A stretch of 64,000 nucleotides of DNA from the NCBI RefSeq assembly GCF_004519295.1, contig NZ_SOZH01000005.1:186001-250000 (forward strand), read 5' to 3'. This DNA is from Cellulosimicrobium funkei. Its GTDB lineage: Bacteria > Actinomycetota > Actinomycetes > Actinomycetales > Cellulomonadaceae. Below the pieces are notes generated by a model. That model saw only the letters and a list, made by a program, of their open reading frames with translations. It did not search any database and was not told where the DNA came from. The translations under genes and the position numbers were made by a program. Shown one piece after another: positions 41,346-49,724 of this stretch. The first letter of the stretch is position 1; every line of letters begins with the position of its first letter.

Positions 41346-42536
41346 TCAGTGCACGTGCGCGTCGCGCCCGGCGAACCACACCGCGACGCCCTGGACGGCC
41401 GCCGCGGCGACGAGGAGCAGGAGCGGGAGGGTCCACGCGCCGGTGACGTCGTGCGCGAGCCCGAGGCCGAGCGGGCCGGTCGCGGCGAGCAGGTAGCCGG
41501 CGCTCTGCGCCATGCCGGAGAGCTCGGACGTGTGCGCCGCGTCGCGCGCCCGCAGCGCCATGAGGGTGAGCGCGAGGCTGATCCCGCCGCCCTGCCCGAG
41601 GCCGACGAGCACGACCCAGAGCGCCGCTGCGCCGGGCGCGACGGCGAGCCCGAGCAGCCCCGAGCCGACGAGGACCACGAGCACGAGGCCGATGCCGCGC
41701 TGGCGCGGCATGCGCCCGGCGAGGACCGGGGTCACGAACGAGCCGACGATCCCCGCGAGGTTGCACAGCGCGAGGAGCCAGCCCCCCGCCTCCGGCGTCC
41801 GGCCGAGCGCGACCATGATCTCGGGCAGCCAGGCGTTGACCGCGTAGAACGACAGCGACTGCATGCCCATGACGACGGTGACCGCCCAGGCGAGCGGGGA
41901 ACGCCACACCGCCGACCGAGCGGCGGCCGGTCCCGTGCCGGGTCCGAACGTCACCGTGCCGGCGGGGTCGGGCCGCAGCGCGCGCGGCACCCAGACGATC
42001 GCCCCGAGCACGGCGAGGACGCCCCAGGTCGCGAGCGCGCCACGCCAGTCGAGACCGGCCGCGGACGCGACCGGCAGGGTCAGGCCCGCCGCGAGCGCCG
42101 CCCCGCCGGAGAGCGCCATCGAGTAGAGGCCGGTCATGAGACCGATGCGGTCGGCGAAGTCGCGCTTGATGAGCGCGGGCAGCAGCACGTTCCCGAGCCC
42201 GATCGCGCACCCCGCGACGACCGTCCCGGCGAACAGCCCCGCGGTCGAGGGCACGAGGCGCAGCCCGAAGCCGACGCACAGCAGCACGAGGCTCACGAAG
42301 AGCGCGCGCTCGAGCCCCCAGCGCCGCGCGAGCACGGGCGCGAGCGGCGCGAGGAGCCCGAAGCACAGGACGGGGAGCGTCGTGAGCACGCCCGCCGCCG
42401 TCGCGCTGAGGCCCAGGTCCGTGCGGATCTCGCCGAGCACGGGCGAGATCGCGACGACGGCCGGCCGGAGGTTGAGCGCCGCGAGGACGATCGCGACGAC
42501 GGCGGCCAGCCCCAGCGGACGGCGCAGCCCGCTCAC
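41346..42536 (-). CDS. CynX/NimT family MFS transporter
   Basis: Twelve-segment major facilitator transporter, 396 residues. The first segment carries N-L-R-P-A-V-V, the mark of the CynX/NimT (cyanate/nitroimidazole transporter) group, and the loop between segments 2 and 3 has the expected RRWGLER. The substrate is unknown; group members handle cyanate, nitroimidazoles and 2-nitro compounds. Its GTG overlaps the stop of the upstream GntR gene (GTGA), so the two are translated together and the regulator likely controls the transporter. Confidence 0.9.
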   Translation of the reverse strand: MSGLRRPLGLAAVVAIVLAALNLRPAVVAISPVLGEIRTDLGLSATAAGVLTTLPVLCFGLLAPLAPVLARRWGLERALFVSLVLLCVGFGLRLVPSTAGLFAGTVVAGCAIGLGNVLLPALIKRDFADRIGLMTGLYSMALSGGAALAAGLTLPVASAAGLDWRGALATWGVLAVLGAIVWVPRALRPDPAGTVTFGPGTGPAAARSAVWRSPLAWAVTVVMGMQSLSFYAVNAWLPEIMVALGRTPEAGGWLLALCNLAGIVGSFVTPVLAGRMPRQRGIGLVLVVLVGSGLLGLAVAPGAAALWVVLVGLGQGGGISLALTLMALRARDAAHTSELSGMAQSAGYLLAATGPLGLGLAHDVTGAWTLPLLLLVAAAAVQGVAVWFAGRDAHVH

Positions 42537-43258
42537 GCCTCGACCTCGCCGGCGTCGGCGTCGGCGCGGCCGGGACCGTCCGCGGCGGCCTCGACGAGCT
42601 GCGCCCGCACGGCGTCGATCGTCGCGACGACGGCGGCCTCGGCCGCCTCGGCGTCACCCGCCCGGACCGCCGCGACGACCTCCGCGTGACCGGGGACGTC
42701 GCGGTGGTGCCGACGCTGCCCGCCGGCCGGGAGCGTGCGGACGAGCGCGTGGTCGAGCCCGTCGTAGAGGTCGGCGAGCAGCGGGTTGCCCGCGGCGCGC
42801 ACGACCTCGCCGTGGAAGGCGACGTCGGCGGCCTGGAAGGCCTGCTCGTCCCCGTCGCGCGCCGCGACCTGGGCGGCGAGCGCCGCGTCGAGGCGGTGGA
42901 GCGCGTCGGCGTCGGCCTGCCCGGCGGCGGCACGCGCCGCGCCGCGCTCGAGGATCTCCCGCACCTCGAGCACGTGGAGCGCGTCCGTGGTGCGGGCCCG
43001 CCGGGTCAGGGCGGCGTCGAGCCCGTCGGCCGCGCGCACGTAGGTGCCGTCGCCGCGCCGCGGCTCGAGGATCCCGGCGTGCTCGAGCGCGCGCACGGCC
43101 TCACGCACGGTGTTGCGCCCGACGCCGAGCTCGGCGACGAGCTCCGGCTCGGCCGGGATGCGGGTGCCGACGGGCCACTCCCCGCGCTCGACGCGCTGCA
43201 TGAGCCGTTCGACGACGAGCTCCGACACCTTGCGGGGAGGGATGATCGGCTGGTCCAC
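42533..43258 (-). CDS. FadR-type GntR transcriptional regulator
   Basis: DNA-binding regulator, 241 residues. The winged helix spans about 10-75 (GTRIPAEPELVAELGVGRNT, then VREAVRALEHAG and RRGDGTYV), followed by an FCD helical effector domain with His residues in AFHGEVVRAAGNPLLADLYD that could bind a metal. TAGGTT lies six bases before the GTG and there is no ribosome site, so it is probably leaderless. It is the first gene of a regulator-transporter pair and divergent from the chitinase. Confidence 0.92.
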   Translation of the reverse strand: MDQPIIPPRKVSELVVERLMQRVERGEWPVGTRIPAEPELVAELGVGRNTVREAVRALEHAGILEPRRGDGTYVRAADGLDAALTRRARTTDALHVLEVREILERGAARAAAGQADADALHRLDAALAAQVAARDGDEQAFQAADVAFHGEVVRAAGNPLLADLYDGLDHALVRTLPAGGQRRHHRDVPGHAEVVAAVRAGDAEAAEAAVVATIDAVRAQLVEAAADGPGRADADAGEVEA

Positions 43259-43302
43259 CGAAAGAACCTAACATCCCCTGTTTGGCTCGGTGACGAGACG
43301 GG

Positions 43303-43326
43303 GCGTACGGGGTCTCGCGTACGGGG
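43303..43326. repeat. Two direct 10-bp repeats in the GntR-chitinase intergenic region
   Basis: GCGTACGGGG occurs at 43303-43312 and 43317-43326, a 14-base period, directly before TTGACC (43328-43333). Paired direct repeats near the promoter recall those in Streptomyces chitinase promoters, although the sequence is different. Could bind a regulator of either divergent gene. Confidence 0.45.
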
Positions 43327-43397
43327 GTTGACCAGCGCGCGGCACCGCGAGGACCTTGCGACAGGACCGCTCCTTCGACGACGAAAGCGAGACCACC

Positions 43398-45224
43398 ATG
43401 GACCCCACCCCGTCACGACGCCGACGACTGCGCAGCCTCGTCGCCCTCGTCGCCTCCGCCACGCTCGTCGGGACGCTCCTCACCGGCACCACGACCGCCG
43501 CGGCCGCGGACACCGAGCTCGCCGTCAACGGCGGGTTCGAGTCCGGACTGTCCGGGTGGACCTGCTCCGGCTCCACGGGGCAGCAGGTCACGAGCCCGGT
43601 CCGCACCGGCAGCGGGGCGCTCCGGGCCACGCCCGCCGGGACCGACACCGCGCGCTGCTCGCAGACCGTCGCCGTCCGGCCCTCCTCGACCTACACGCTC
43701 AGCGCGTGGGTCCAGGGCTCCTACGCGTACCTCGGGGCGAGCGGCGCGACGGCGCAGGACGTCACCACCTGGACGCCCTCGGCCGCGACCTGGCAGCGGC
43801 TCAGCGTGACCTTCACGACGACCGCGACGGCGACGTCCGCGACCGTCTTCGTGCACGGCTGGTACGGCCAGCCGGCCTACGTCGTCGACGACGTCAGCCT
43901 CGTGGGCCCGGGCGGCGGCACGGCGCAGCCGCCCGCGACCCCCACCGGCCTCACCGCCGGGACGCCCACCGCCACCAGCGTGCCCCTCACCTGGGGCGCC
44001 GTCGCCGGTGCTACCGGCTACGCCGTCTACCGCGACGGCACCCGCGTCGCCACGACCACGGCCCCGTCCACCACCGTCTCCGGGCTCACCGCCGCCACCG
44101 CCTACTCCTTCCAGGTCACCGCGACGAACGGCGCGGGCGAGTCGCCCCGCTCCGCCGCCGTCGCCGTCACCACGGCGACCGGCGGCACCGGCGGCGGACC
44201 CGGCGCCGGGCTGCCGGCGCACGCGCTCGTCGGCTACCTGCACACGTCGTTCGCCAACGGCTCGGGCTACGTCCGGATGGCGGACGTCCCGGACTCGTGG
44301 GACGTCATCAACCTCGCGTTCGGCGAGCCGACGAGCGTCACGTCCGGCGACATCCGGTTCAGCCTCTGCCCGCGGACCGAGTGCCCGAACGTGGAGTCGG
44401 TCGCGGAGTTCAAGACCGCCGTCGCCGCCAAGCGCGCGGCCGGGAAGAAGGTGCTCCTGTCGATCGGCGGGCAGAACGGCCAGGTCCAGCTGACGACGAC
44501 CGCCGCGCGGGACGCGTTCATCGCCTCCGTGAGCTCGATCATCGACACCTACGGGCTGGACGGGGTCGACATCGACTTCGAGGGGCACTCCCTGTACCTG
44601 AACCCGGGAGACACGGACTTCCGCTCCCCGACCACCCCCGTGATCGTCAACCTCATCTCCGCGCTCAAGACGCTCACGGCGCGGTACGGCGACGACTTCG
44701 TGCTGACGATGGCGCCGGAGACCTTCTTCGTCCAGAACGGCTACCAGTTCTACGGCTCGGGCCCGTGGGGCGGCCAGGACCCGCGCTGCGGCGCCTATCT
44801 GCCGGTGATCCACGCCCTGCGCGACGACCTGACGCTGCTCCACGTCCAGCACTACAACTCGGGGCCGATCATGGGGCTCGACGACCAGTACCACTCGATG
44901 GGCGGCGCGGACTTCCACGTCGCGCTGACGGACATGCTGCTCACCGGCTTCCCGGTCGCGCGCGACACGGCGCGGATGTTCCCCCCGCTGCGCCCCGACC
45001 AGGTCGCGATCGGCCTGCCGGCCAGCACGCAGGCGGGCAACGGCCACACCCCGCCCGCGCAGGTCGCCCAGGCCCTGGACTGCCTCACGAAGGGCACGGG
45101 CTGCGGGTCGTACCGGACCCACGGGCGCTGGCCGGGGCTGCGCGGCCTCATGACGTGGTCGATCAACTGGGACCGCTTCAACGGCGGCGAGTTCTCCCGG
45201 AGCTTCGACGCGTACTGGCCCTGA
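43398..45224 (+). CDS. Secreted GH18 chitinase with CBM and fibronectin III domains
   Basis: Extracellular endochitinase, 608 residues. A signal peptide (RRRRLRSLVALVASATLVGT, ending near TAAAA) is followed by a carbohydrate-binding beta-sandwich (~38-175, starting LAVNGGFESGLSGWTC), a fibronectin type III domain (~182-265), and a GH18 catalytic barrel from ~275. The catalytic motif is D388-G-V-D-I-D-F-E395 with E395 as proton donor. Barrel strands LLSIGGQNG and LTMAPETFF also fit. The start is ATG 43398; a TTG fourteen codons upstream is less likely. Part of the polysaccharide-degrading repertoire expected in this lineage. Confidence 0.94.
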   Translation: MDPTPSRRRRLRSLVALVASATLVGTLLTGTTTAAAADTELAVNGGFESGLSGWTCSGSTGQQVTSPVRTGSGALRATPAGTDTARCSQTVAVRPSSTYTLSAWVQGSYAYLGASGATAQDVTTWTPSAATWQRLSVTFTTTATATSATVFVHGWYGQPAYVVDDVSLVGPGGGTAQPPATPTGLTAGTPTATSVPLTWGAVAGATGYAVYRDGTRVATTTAPSTTVSGLTAATAYSFQVTATNGAGESPRSAAVAVTTATGGTGGGPGAGLPAHALVGYLHTSFANGSGYVRMADVPDSWDVINLAFGEPTSVTSGDIRFSLCPRTECPNVESVAEFKTAVAAKRAAGKKVLLSIGGQNGQVQLTTTAARDAFIASVSSIIDTYGLDGVDIDFEGHSLYLNPGDTDFRSPTTPVIVNLISALKTLTARYGDDFVLTMAPETFFVQNGYQFYGSGPWGGQDPRCGAYLPVIHALRDDLTLLHVQHYNSGPIMGLDDQYHSMGGADFHVALTDMLLTGFPVARDTARMFPPLRPDQVAIGLPASTQAGNGHTPPAQVAQALDCLTKGTGCGSYRTHGRWPGLRGLMTWSINWDRFNGGEFSRSFDAYWP

Positions 45225-45245
45225 CGAGCGGGTCGCCACCGCGCC

Positions 45246-45286
45246 GCGACCGGCGTCCGGGGGCCTCGCCCTCGGACGCCGGTCGC
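45246..45286. terminator. Bidirectional terminator between chitinase and MarC
   Basis: Perfect 14-bp arms (GCGACCGGCGTCCG and its complement) with a 13-base loop that itself contains GGGC/GCCC. It lies 21 bases after the chitinase stop and about 20 before the MarC 3' end. Confidence 0.75.
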
Positions 45287-45307
45287 ACCGGACGGCGGGA
45301 CGCGGGG

Positions 45308-45940
45308 TCAGGCGGTCTGGACGAACTCGATCACGGCGTCGGCGACGAGCTGGACGGCGATGGCCGCGAGCAGCAGACCGGCGATCCGGGTCACGAGGAT
45401 CGTGCCCGAGTCGCCGAGGACGCGGTTGATGACGTTCGCGAAGCGCATCGAGAGCCACAGGCACACGTGCACCGCGACGACGCCCGCCGCGATGGCGACC
45501 CACTCGGCGACGCCCCCGCCGCGCTCCCCCGCGCGCTGCACGAAGACCATCGTCGCGACGATCGCGCCCGGGCCGGCGAGCAGCGGCGTCCCGAGCGGCA
45601 CGAGCGCGACGTTGACGCCCTTGTTGCCCGACGGCTGCGGCTCCTCCATCTTGCCGGTGAGGAGCTCCATCGCCACGAGGAGCAGCAGCAGGCCGCCCGC
45701 CGTCTGGAGCGCGGGCAGCGAGATGTGCATGTAGTTGAGGATCTGCTGGCCGAACACCGCGAACGCGACGATCACGCCGAACGCCACGAGGATCGCGGTG
45801 CGCGCCGCCTGGTTGCGCTGCTTGGCGCCCATCGCGCTCGTCAGGCCCAGGAACACCGGCACCGTGCCGGGCGGGTCCATGATGACGAACAGGGTGACGA
45901 AGACCTCCGTGAAGAGCCGGACGTCGAAGAACTCGCTCAT
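45308..45940 (-). CDS. MarC family integral membrane protein
   Basis: A 210-residue six-segment membrane protein of the MarC/YchE family. The family signature F-V-I-M-D-P-P-G-T-V-P-V-F-L is near the N-terminus and LVPLGTPLLAGPGAI in the middle. Its transport role is unproved; MarC was once linked to multidrug resistance without support. It follows the PHP gene by seven bases on the same strand, so both likely share a transcript. Confidence 0.92.
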   Translation of the reverse strand: MSEFFDVRLFTEVFVTLFVIMDPPGTVPVFLGLTSAMGAKQRNQAARTAILVAFGVIVAFAVFGQQILNYMHISLPALQTAGGLLLLLVAMELLTGKMEEPQPSGNKGVNVALVPLGTPLLAGPGAIVATMVFVQRAGERGGGVAEWVAIAAGVVAVHVCLWLSMRFANVINRVLGDSGTILVTRIAGLLLAAIAVQLVADAVIEFVQTA

Positions 45941-45947
45941 CGTCCGA

Positions 45948-46787
45948 TCATCGGATCACGTCCAACTGTCCCAGCTCCTCGATCTGCTCCAGCACGGTCG
46001 GTGCTGTCGTGTTCTCCCCGAGCCGGTTCGGTTTGCCGGCCCCGTGGTAGTCGCTCGACCCGGTGACGAACAGGCCCAGGGTCCGGGCCAGGTCCTCGAG
46101 CCGCGCGCGCTGACGCTCGTCGTGGTCGCGGTGGAACACCTCGAGCCCGGCGAGCCCCGCCTCGGCCATCTCCTCGATCACGGCGTCGGCCACGGCGCGG
46201 CCGCGACCGTCCGCGCCCGGGTGGGCGAAGACGGGCACGCCGCCCGCGGCGCGGATCCCGCGCACGGCCACGACGGCGTCGGGCGCGTAGTGGGGCACGT
46301 AGTACGGGGTGTCCGTGGCGAGGATGGTCGCGAACGCGGCGGAGCGGTCGGGCGCGAGCCCGGCCGCGACGAGCGCGTCGGCGATGTGCGGTCGCCCGAT
46401 CGTCGTCCCCGCGACGGTCTGGGCGAGCACATCCTCCCACGTGATCGGGTAGTCCTCGGCGATGAGGTCGACCATCCGCCGGGCCCGGCTCGTGCGCGCG
46501 TCGCGCGTGCGGTCCAGCTCGGCGAGGAGGGCGGCGTGCGCCGGGTCGTGCAGGTAGGACAGCACGTGCACGCTGATGCCGCCGGAGCGGGCCGAGATCT
46601 CCGCGCCGCGCACGAGCGCGACCCCGTGCGCGAGCGCCGCGTCCGTCGCCTGCGCCCAGCCCGCCGTCGTGTCGTGGTCGGTCAGCGCGACGACGTCGAG
46701 CCCGGCCGCGGCGGCGGCCTCGACGACCGCCCCCGGGGCGTCCGTGCCGTCGGACGCCGTCGAGTGGGTGTGGAGGTCGATGCGCAC
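45948..46787 (-). CDS. PHP-domain phosphoesterase
   Basis: Trinuclear-metal phosphoesterase of the PHP family (YciV/RnaAM-like), 279 residues. Metal ligands appear in order: D-L-H-T-H-S at the start, LTDHDT, a Glu in RGAEIS, PVFAHPG, and the late GSSDYHG. E. coli YciV removes 5' nucleotides from short RNA and rRNA; the same activity is plausible. The start is GTG (VRIDLHTHS). Divergent from the alpha/beta hydrolase. Confidence 0.9.
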   Translation of the reverse strand: MRIDLHTHSTASDGTDAPGAVVEAAAAAGLDVVALTDHDTTAGWAQATDAALAHGVALVRGAEISARSGGISVHVLSYLHDPAHAALLAELDRTRDARTSRARRMVDLIAEDYPITWEDVLAQTVAGTTIGRPHIADALVAAGLAPDRSAAFATILATDTPYYVPHYAPDAVVAVRGIRAAGGVPVFAHPGADGRGRAVADAVIEEMAEAGLAGLEVFHRDHDERQRARLEDLARTLGLFVTGSSDYHGAGKPNRLGENTTAPTVLEQIEELGQLDVIR

Positions 46788-46905
46788 GGGGACCAGGATA
46801 GTGACGACGCACCGAGGCGGCGGCACGGGACCCCCACACGATGTCCACACGGGGCGCGGCCCCTCCCCACGGTCGTCCCAGGCTGGGGTGCCAGAGTCGG
46901 GAGCG

Positions 46906-47802
46906 ATGACCCTCACGACGCCCCCCACGGCAGCCCTCGCCCCGACCTCCCCCGCGACCCCTTCGACGCCGGTGTCCCCCGACCCTGCGCAGGCCCCGCC
47001 CGCGGTGGTCTTCGTCCACGGCATGCGCACCTCGGGCGCGATCTGGGACCACCAGGTCGAGCACGTGCGCGCCCTCGGCCACGAGGCCGTCGCGGTCGAC
47101 CTGCCCGCGCACGGCGCCCGCGCGCACGAGCGCTTCACGCTCGACCGCTCCTTCGAGGTGCTCGACGAGGCGGCCGCGTCGTTCGGCCCCGACCGCCGGG
47201 TCGCGCTCGTCGGCCTCTCGCTCGGCGGCTACACGTCGCTCGCCTGGGCGGCCCGACGCCCCGCGAACCTCGCGGGCGTGGTGGCCGCGGCCTGCACGTC
47301 CGACCCCAAGGGCAAGCCCGTCGCGCTGTACCGCGACGTCGCGCGCCTCGTCGTCGCCGGGGGCGGCGCCGTCGGCCGCGGCGCGCGCTGGGCCGCGCGC
47401 ACGACCGCGACCGCGTGGGGCACGATCGCCCGCGGCGGGCGCGGCCTGCCGGGCGGTGCCGCGTCGTCGTACGCGCTGGCCGGGCCGGCCGACGCCGGGC
47501 CGCCGACGCCGGTCGCGCCGGGCTGGCACGTCGTCACCGACGCGCTCACCCAGCTCGCGGGCCGCTCGTGGCTCGCCCACGTGCGCGACGTCGACGTCCC
47601 GGTGTGGCTCGTCAACGGCGCGCGCGACCACATGCGCCTCGACGAGCAGCGCTACCTGGCCGCGGCCGCGGACGCGGCGCTCGTCGTCGTGCCGCGCGCC
47701 GGCCACGACGTCAACAGCGAGGCCCCCGAGGCCTTCAACCGCGTGCTCGGGCGCGCGCTCGCGGACTTCGGCCGCGTGCGCGGTGCGAGACTGGGGGCAT
47801 GA
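46906..47802 (+). CDS. Alpha/beta hydrolase
   Basis: Serine hydrolase, 298 residues. The oxyanion strand is VVFVHGMRTSGAIWDHQ, the nucleophile elbow G-L-S-L-G-G, the acid in VNGARDHM and the His in PRAGHDVNSE. The N-terminal ~30 residues are Pro/Thr/Ala-rich without a clear signal peptide. Its stop overlaps the aminopeptidase start (ATGA), so the two are coupled. Substrate unknown. Confidence 0.9.
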   Translation: MTLTTPPTAALAPTSPATPSTPVSPDPAQAPPAVVFVHGMRTSGAIWDHQVEHVRALGHEAVAVDLPAHGARAHERFTLDRSFEVLDEAAASFGPDRRVALVGLSLGGYTSLAWAARRPANLAGVVAAACTSDPKGKPVALYRDVARLVVAGGGAVGRGARWAARTTATAWGTIARGGRGLPGGAASSYALAGPADAGPPTPVAPGWHVVTDALTQLAGRSWLAHVRDVDVPVWLVNGARDHMRLDEQRYLAAAADAALVVVPRAGHDVNSEAPEAFNRVLGRALADFGRVRGARLGA

Positions 47803-49451
47803 CCGACGCCACCCCCGTCACGCCCGCGCCCCTGTCCGAGACGCCCGACCAGGCCGCCGAGCACGCCGGCCCCGGCGAAACCCAGGACCTGGCCGCGCGC
47901 GGCAGCAACCGCTCCCAGCGCCCGGACTCCGACGCGTTCAAGGCCTTCATCACGAGCGGCTGGGCGCCGCGCGCCGCGCTCGACGTCGAGCCCCTGCCGG
48001 CCGCGCCGTTCACCGTCGCACGCCGCGCCGCGCTGTCGGCCCGGTTCCCGGGCGCGCGCCTCGTCGTGCCCGCCGGCCCGCTGAAGACGCGCTCGAACGA
48101 CACGGACTACCGCTTCCGCCCGCACTCGGCGTTCGCGCACCTCACCGGCTACGGCACGGACCAGGAGCCCGACGCGGTGCTCGTGCTGCACCCCGTGGAG
48201 CCGGGCACCGGGGACGCCGGGTCCGACCACCACGCCGTGCTGTACGTCCGCCCGCTCGCGGCACGCGACACGGAGGAGTTCTACGCCGACGCACGGTACG
48301 GCGAGTTCTGGGTCGGCGCCCGCCCGTCGCTCGACGACGTCACGACCGCGACCGGCGTGGAGGCCCGGCACGTCGACGAGCTGCGCGACGCGCTCGCGAA
48401 GGACGTCGGCGCCGGCGGGGTCACGCTCCTCGTCGTCGCGGGCGCGGACGAGGCCGTGGAGGCGCTCGTCGAGGCGATCCGCGCGGAGGCGGGCGTCGAC
48501 GACGTCGAGGCGGCCGCGTCCGCCGAGGACCAGCAGCTCTCCGAGGCCGAGTGGCTCGCGCGCGCCGAGGCCGCGTACCGCCGCACGGACGCCGCGCTCG
48601 TCGAGGCGGTCTCCGAGCTGCGCCTGGTCAAGGACGCGCACGAGGTCGAGCAGATGCGCGAGGCCGTCGCGGCGACGATCGCGGGCTTCGAGGAGGTCGT
48701 GCGGAGCCTGCCGCGCGCCGTCGGGCACCGTCGCGGCGAGCGCGTCATCGAGACGACGTTCGACGCCCACGCGCGCCTCGAGGGGAACACCGTCGGGTAC
48801 GAGACGATCGCCGCGGCCGGCGAGCACGCGACGACGCTGCACTGGATCCGCAACGACGGCGTCGTGCGGACCGGGGAGCTCGTGCTGCTCGACGCGGGCG
48901 TCGAGGTCGACTCGCTCTACACGGCCGACGTGACGCGCACGCTGCCCGTCGACGGCGAGTTCACCGAGGTACAGCGCCGCGTGTACCAGGCCGTGCTCGA
49001 CGCCGCGGACGCCGCGTTCGCGGTCGCGGTGCCGGGGGCGCGCTTCCGCGACGTGCACGCCGCCGCGATGGAGGTCATCGCCGCGCGCCTGGAGGAGTGG
49101 GGCCTGCTCCCGGTGAGCGCCGCCGAGTCGCTCTCGCCCGAGGGCCAGCAGCACCGCCGCTGGATGGTGCACGGCACGAGCCACCACCTCGGCCTCGACG
49201 TGCACGACTGCGCGCAGGCGCGCCGCGAGCTCTACCTCGACGGGGTGCTCGAGCCGGGCATGGTCTTCACGATCGAGCCGGGGCTGTACTTCAAGGCGGA
49301 CGACCTGGCCGTCCCGGCGGAGTACCGCGGGATCGGCGTCCGCATCGAGGACGACGTCCTCGTCACCGCCGACGGCAACGAGAACCTGTCGGCCGCGCTC
49401 CCCCGTCGGCCCGAGGACGTCGAGGCCTGGATGGCGCGGCTGCGCGGCTGA
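47799..49451 (+). CDS. pepP: Xaa-Pro aminopeptidase (M24B)
   Basis: Manganese-dependent peptidase removing an N-terminal residue before proline; 550 residues. An N-terminal non-catalytic domain (with FRPHSAFAHLTGYGTDQEPD) precedes the pita-bread domain. Metal-site motifs: LLDAGVEVDSLYTADVTRT, HGTSHHLGLDVHD, FTIEPGLY and IGVRIEDDVLVT. A ~45-residue Pro/Glu/Gln-rich N-terminal extension precedes the family start. It is coupled to the upstream hydrolase. Confidence 0.95.
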   Translation: MTDATPVTPAPLSETPDQAAEHAGPGETQDLAARGSNRSQRPDSDAFKAFITSGWAPRAALDVEPLPAAPFTVARRAALSARFPGARLVVPAGPLKTRSNDTDYRFRPHSAFAHLTGYGTDQEPDAVLVLHPVEPGTGDAGSDHHAVLYVRPLAARDTEEFYADARYGEFWVGARPSLDDVTTATGVEARHVDELRDALAKDVGAGGVTLLVVAGADEAVEALVEAIRAEAGVDDVEAAASAEDQQLSEAEWLARAEAAYRRTDAALVEAVSELRLVKDAHEVEQMREAVAATIAGFEEVVRSLPRAVGHRRGERVIETTFDAHARLEGNTVGYETIAAAGEHATTLHWIRNDGVVRTGELVLLDAGVEVDSLYTADVTRTLPVDGEFTEVQRRVYQAVLDAADAAFAVAVPGARFRDVHAAAMEVIAARLEEWGLLPVSAAESLSPEGQQHRRWMVHGTSHHLGLDVHDCAQARRELYLDGVLEPGMVFTIEPGLYFKADDLAVPAEYRGIGVRIEDDVLVTADGNENLSAALPRRPEDVEAWMARLRG

Positions 49452-49526
49452 GCGGGCCCGGCTCACCGGCGGAGGAACTGGGCTATGGTGGCCCGTTCAT
49501 CCACCGGTGAGGGGAGGTGAACTCAC

Positions 49527-49631
49527 GTGGCGAAGAGCATCAAGAAGGAAGCGTCGATGTCCATCAAGGAGAAGCGCGCCCAGAAGCGCGAGAGGGCTGC
49601 CGAGACCGCAGTGAAGTCGCGGAAGCGCTAG
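49527..49631 (+). CDS. 34-residue Lys/Arg-rich small protein
   Basis: A tiny ORF (VAKSIKKEASMSIKEKRAQK and on to SRKR) with GGAGGTGA six bases before its GTG, an exact match to the anti-Shine-Dalgarno sequence and the strongest ribosome site in the window. TATGGT at 49484-49489 is a likely -10. Nearly half the residues are Lys or Arg and the composition is not what random GC-rich DNA gives. A perfect hairpin spans its stop codon. I do not recognise the family; RNA or ribosome binding is an inference. Confidence 0.72.
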   Translation: MAKSIKKEASMSIKEKRAQKRERAAETAVKSRKR

Positions 49632-49642
49632 CGGCGCTTCCG
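49620..49642 (+). terminator. Hairpin enclosing the small-protein stop codon
   Basis: CGGAAGCGC and GCGCTTCCG form a perfect 9-bp stem with a TAGCG loop; the TAG is the stop codon of the 34-residue ORF. A second GC-rich inverted repeat (GGGCCGG/CCGGCCC) follows. There is no T tract, so a protective or terminator role is open. Confidence 0.6.
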
Positions 49643-49724
49643 CCTAGGGCCGGACGACGACGTCCGACGGCCGGCCCTCGTCGTCTGCTCCGAGAGACGT
49701 CCCGGACGCCCCGGGAGCGGTGCG

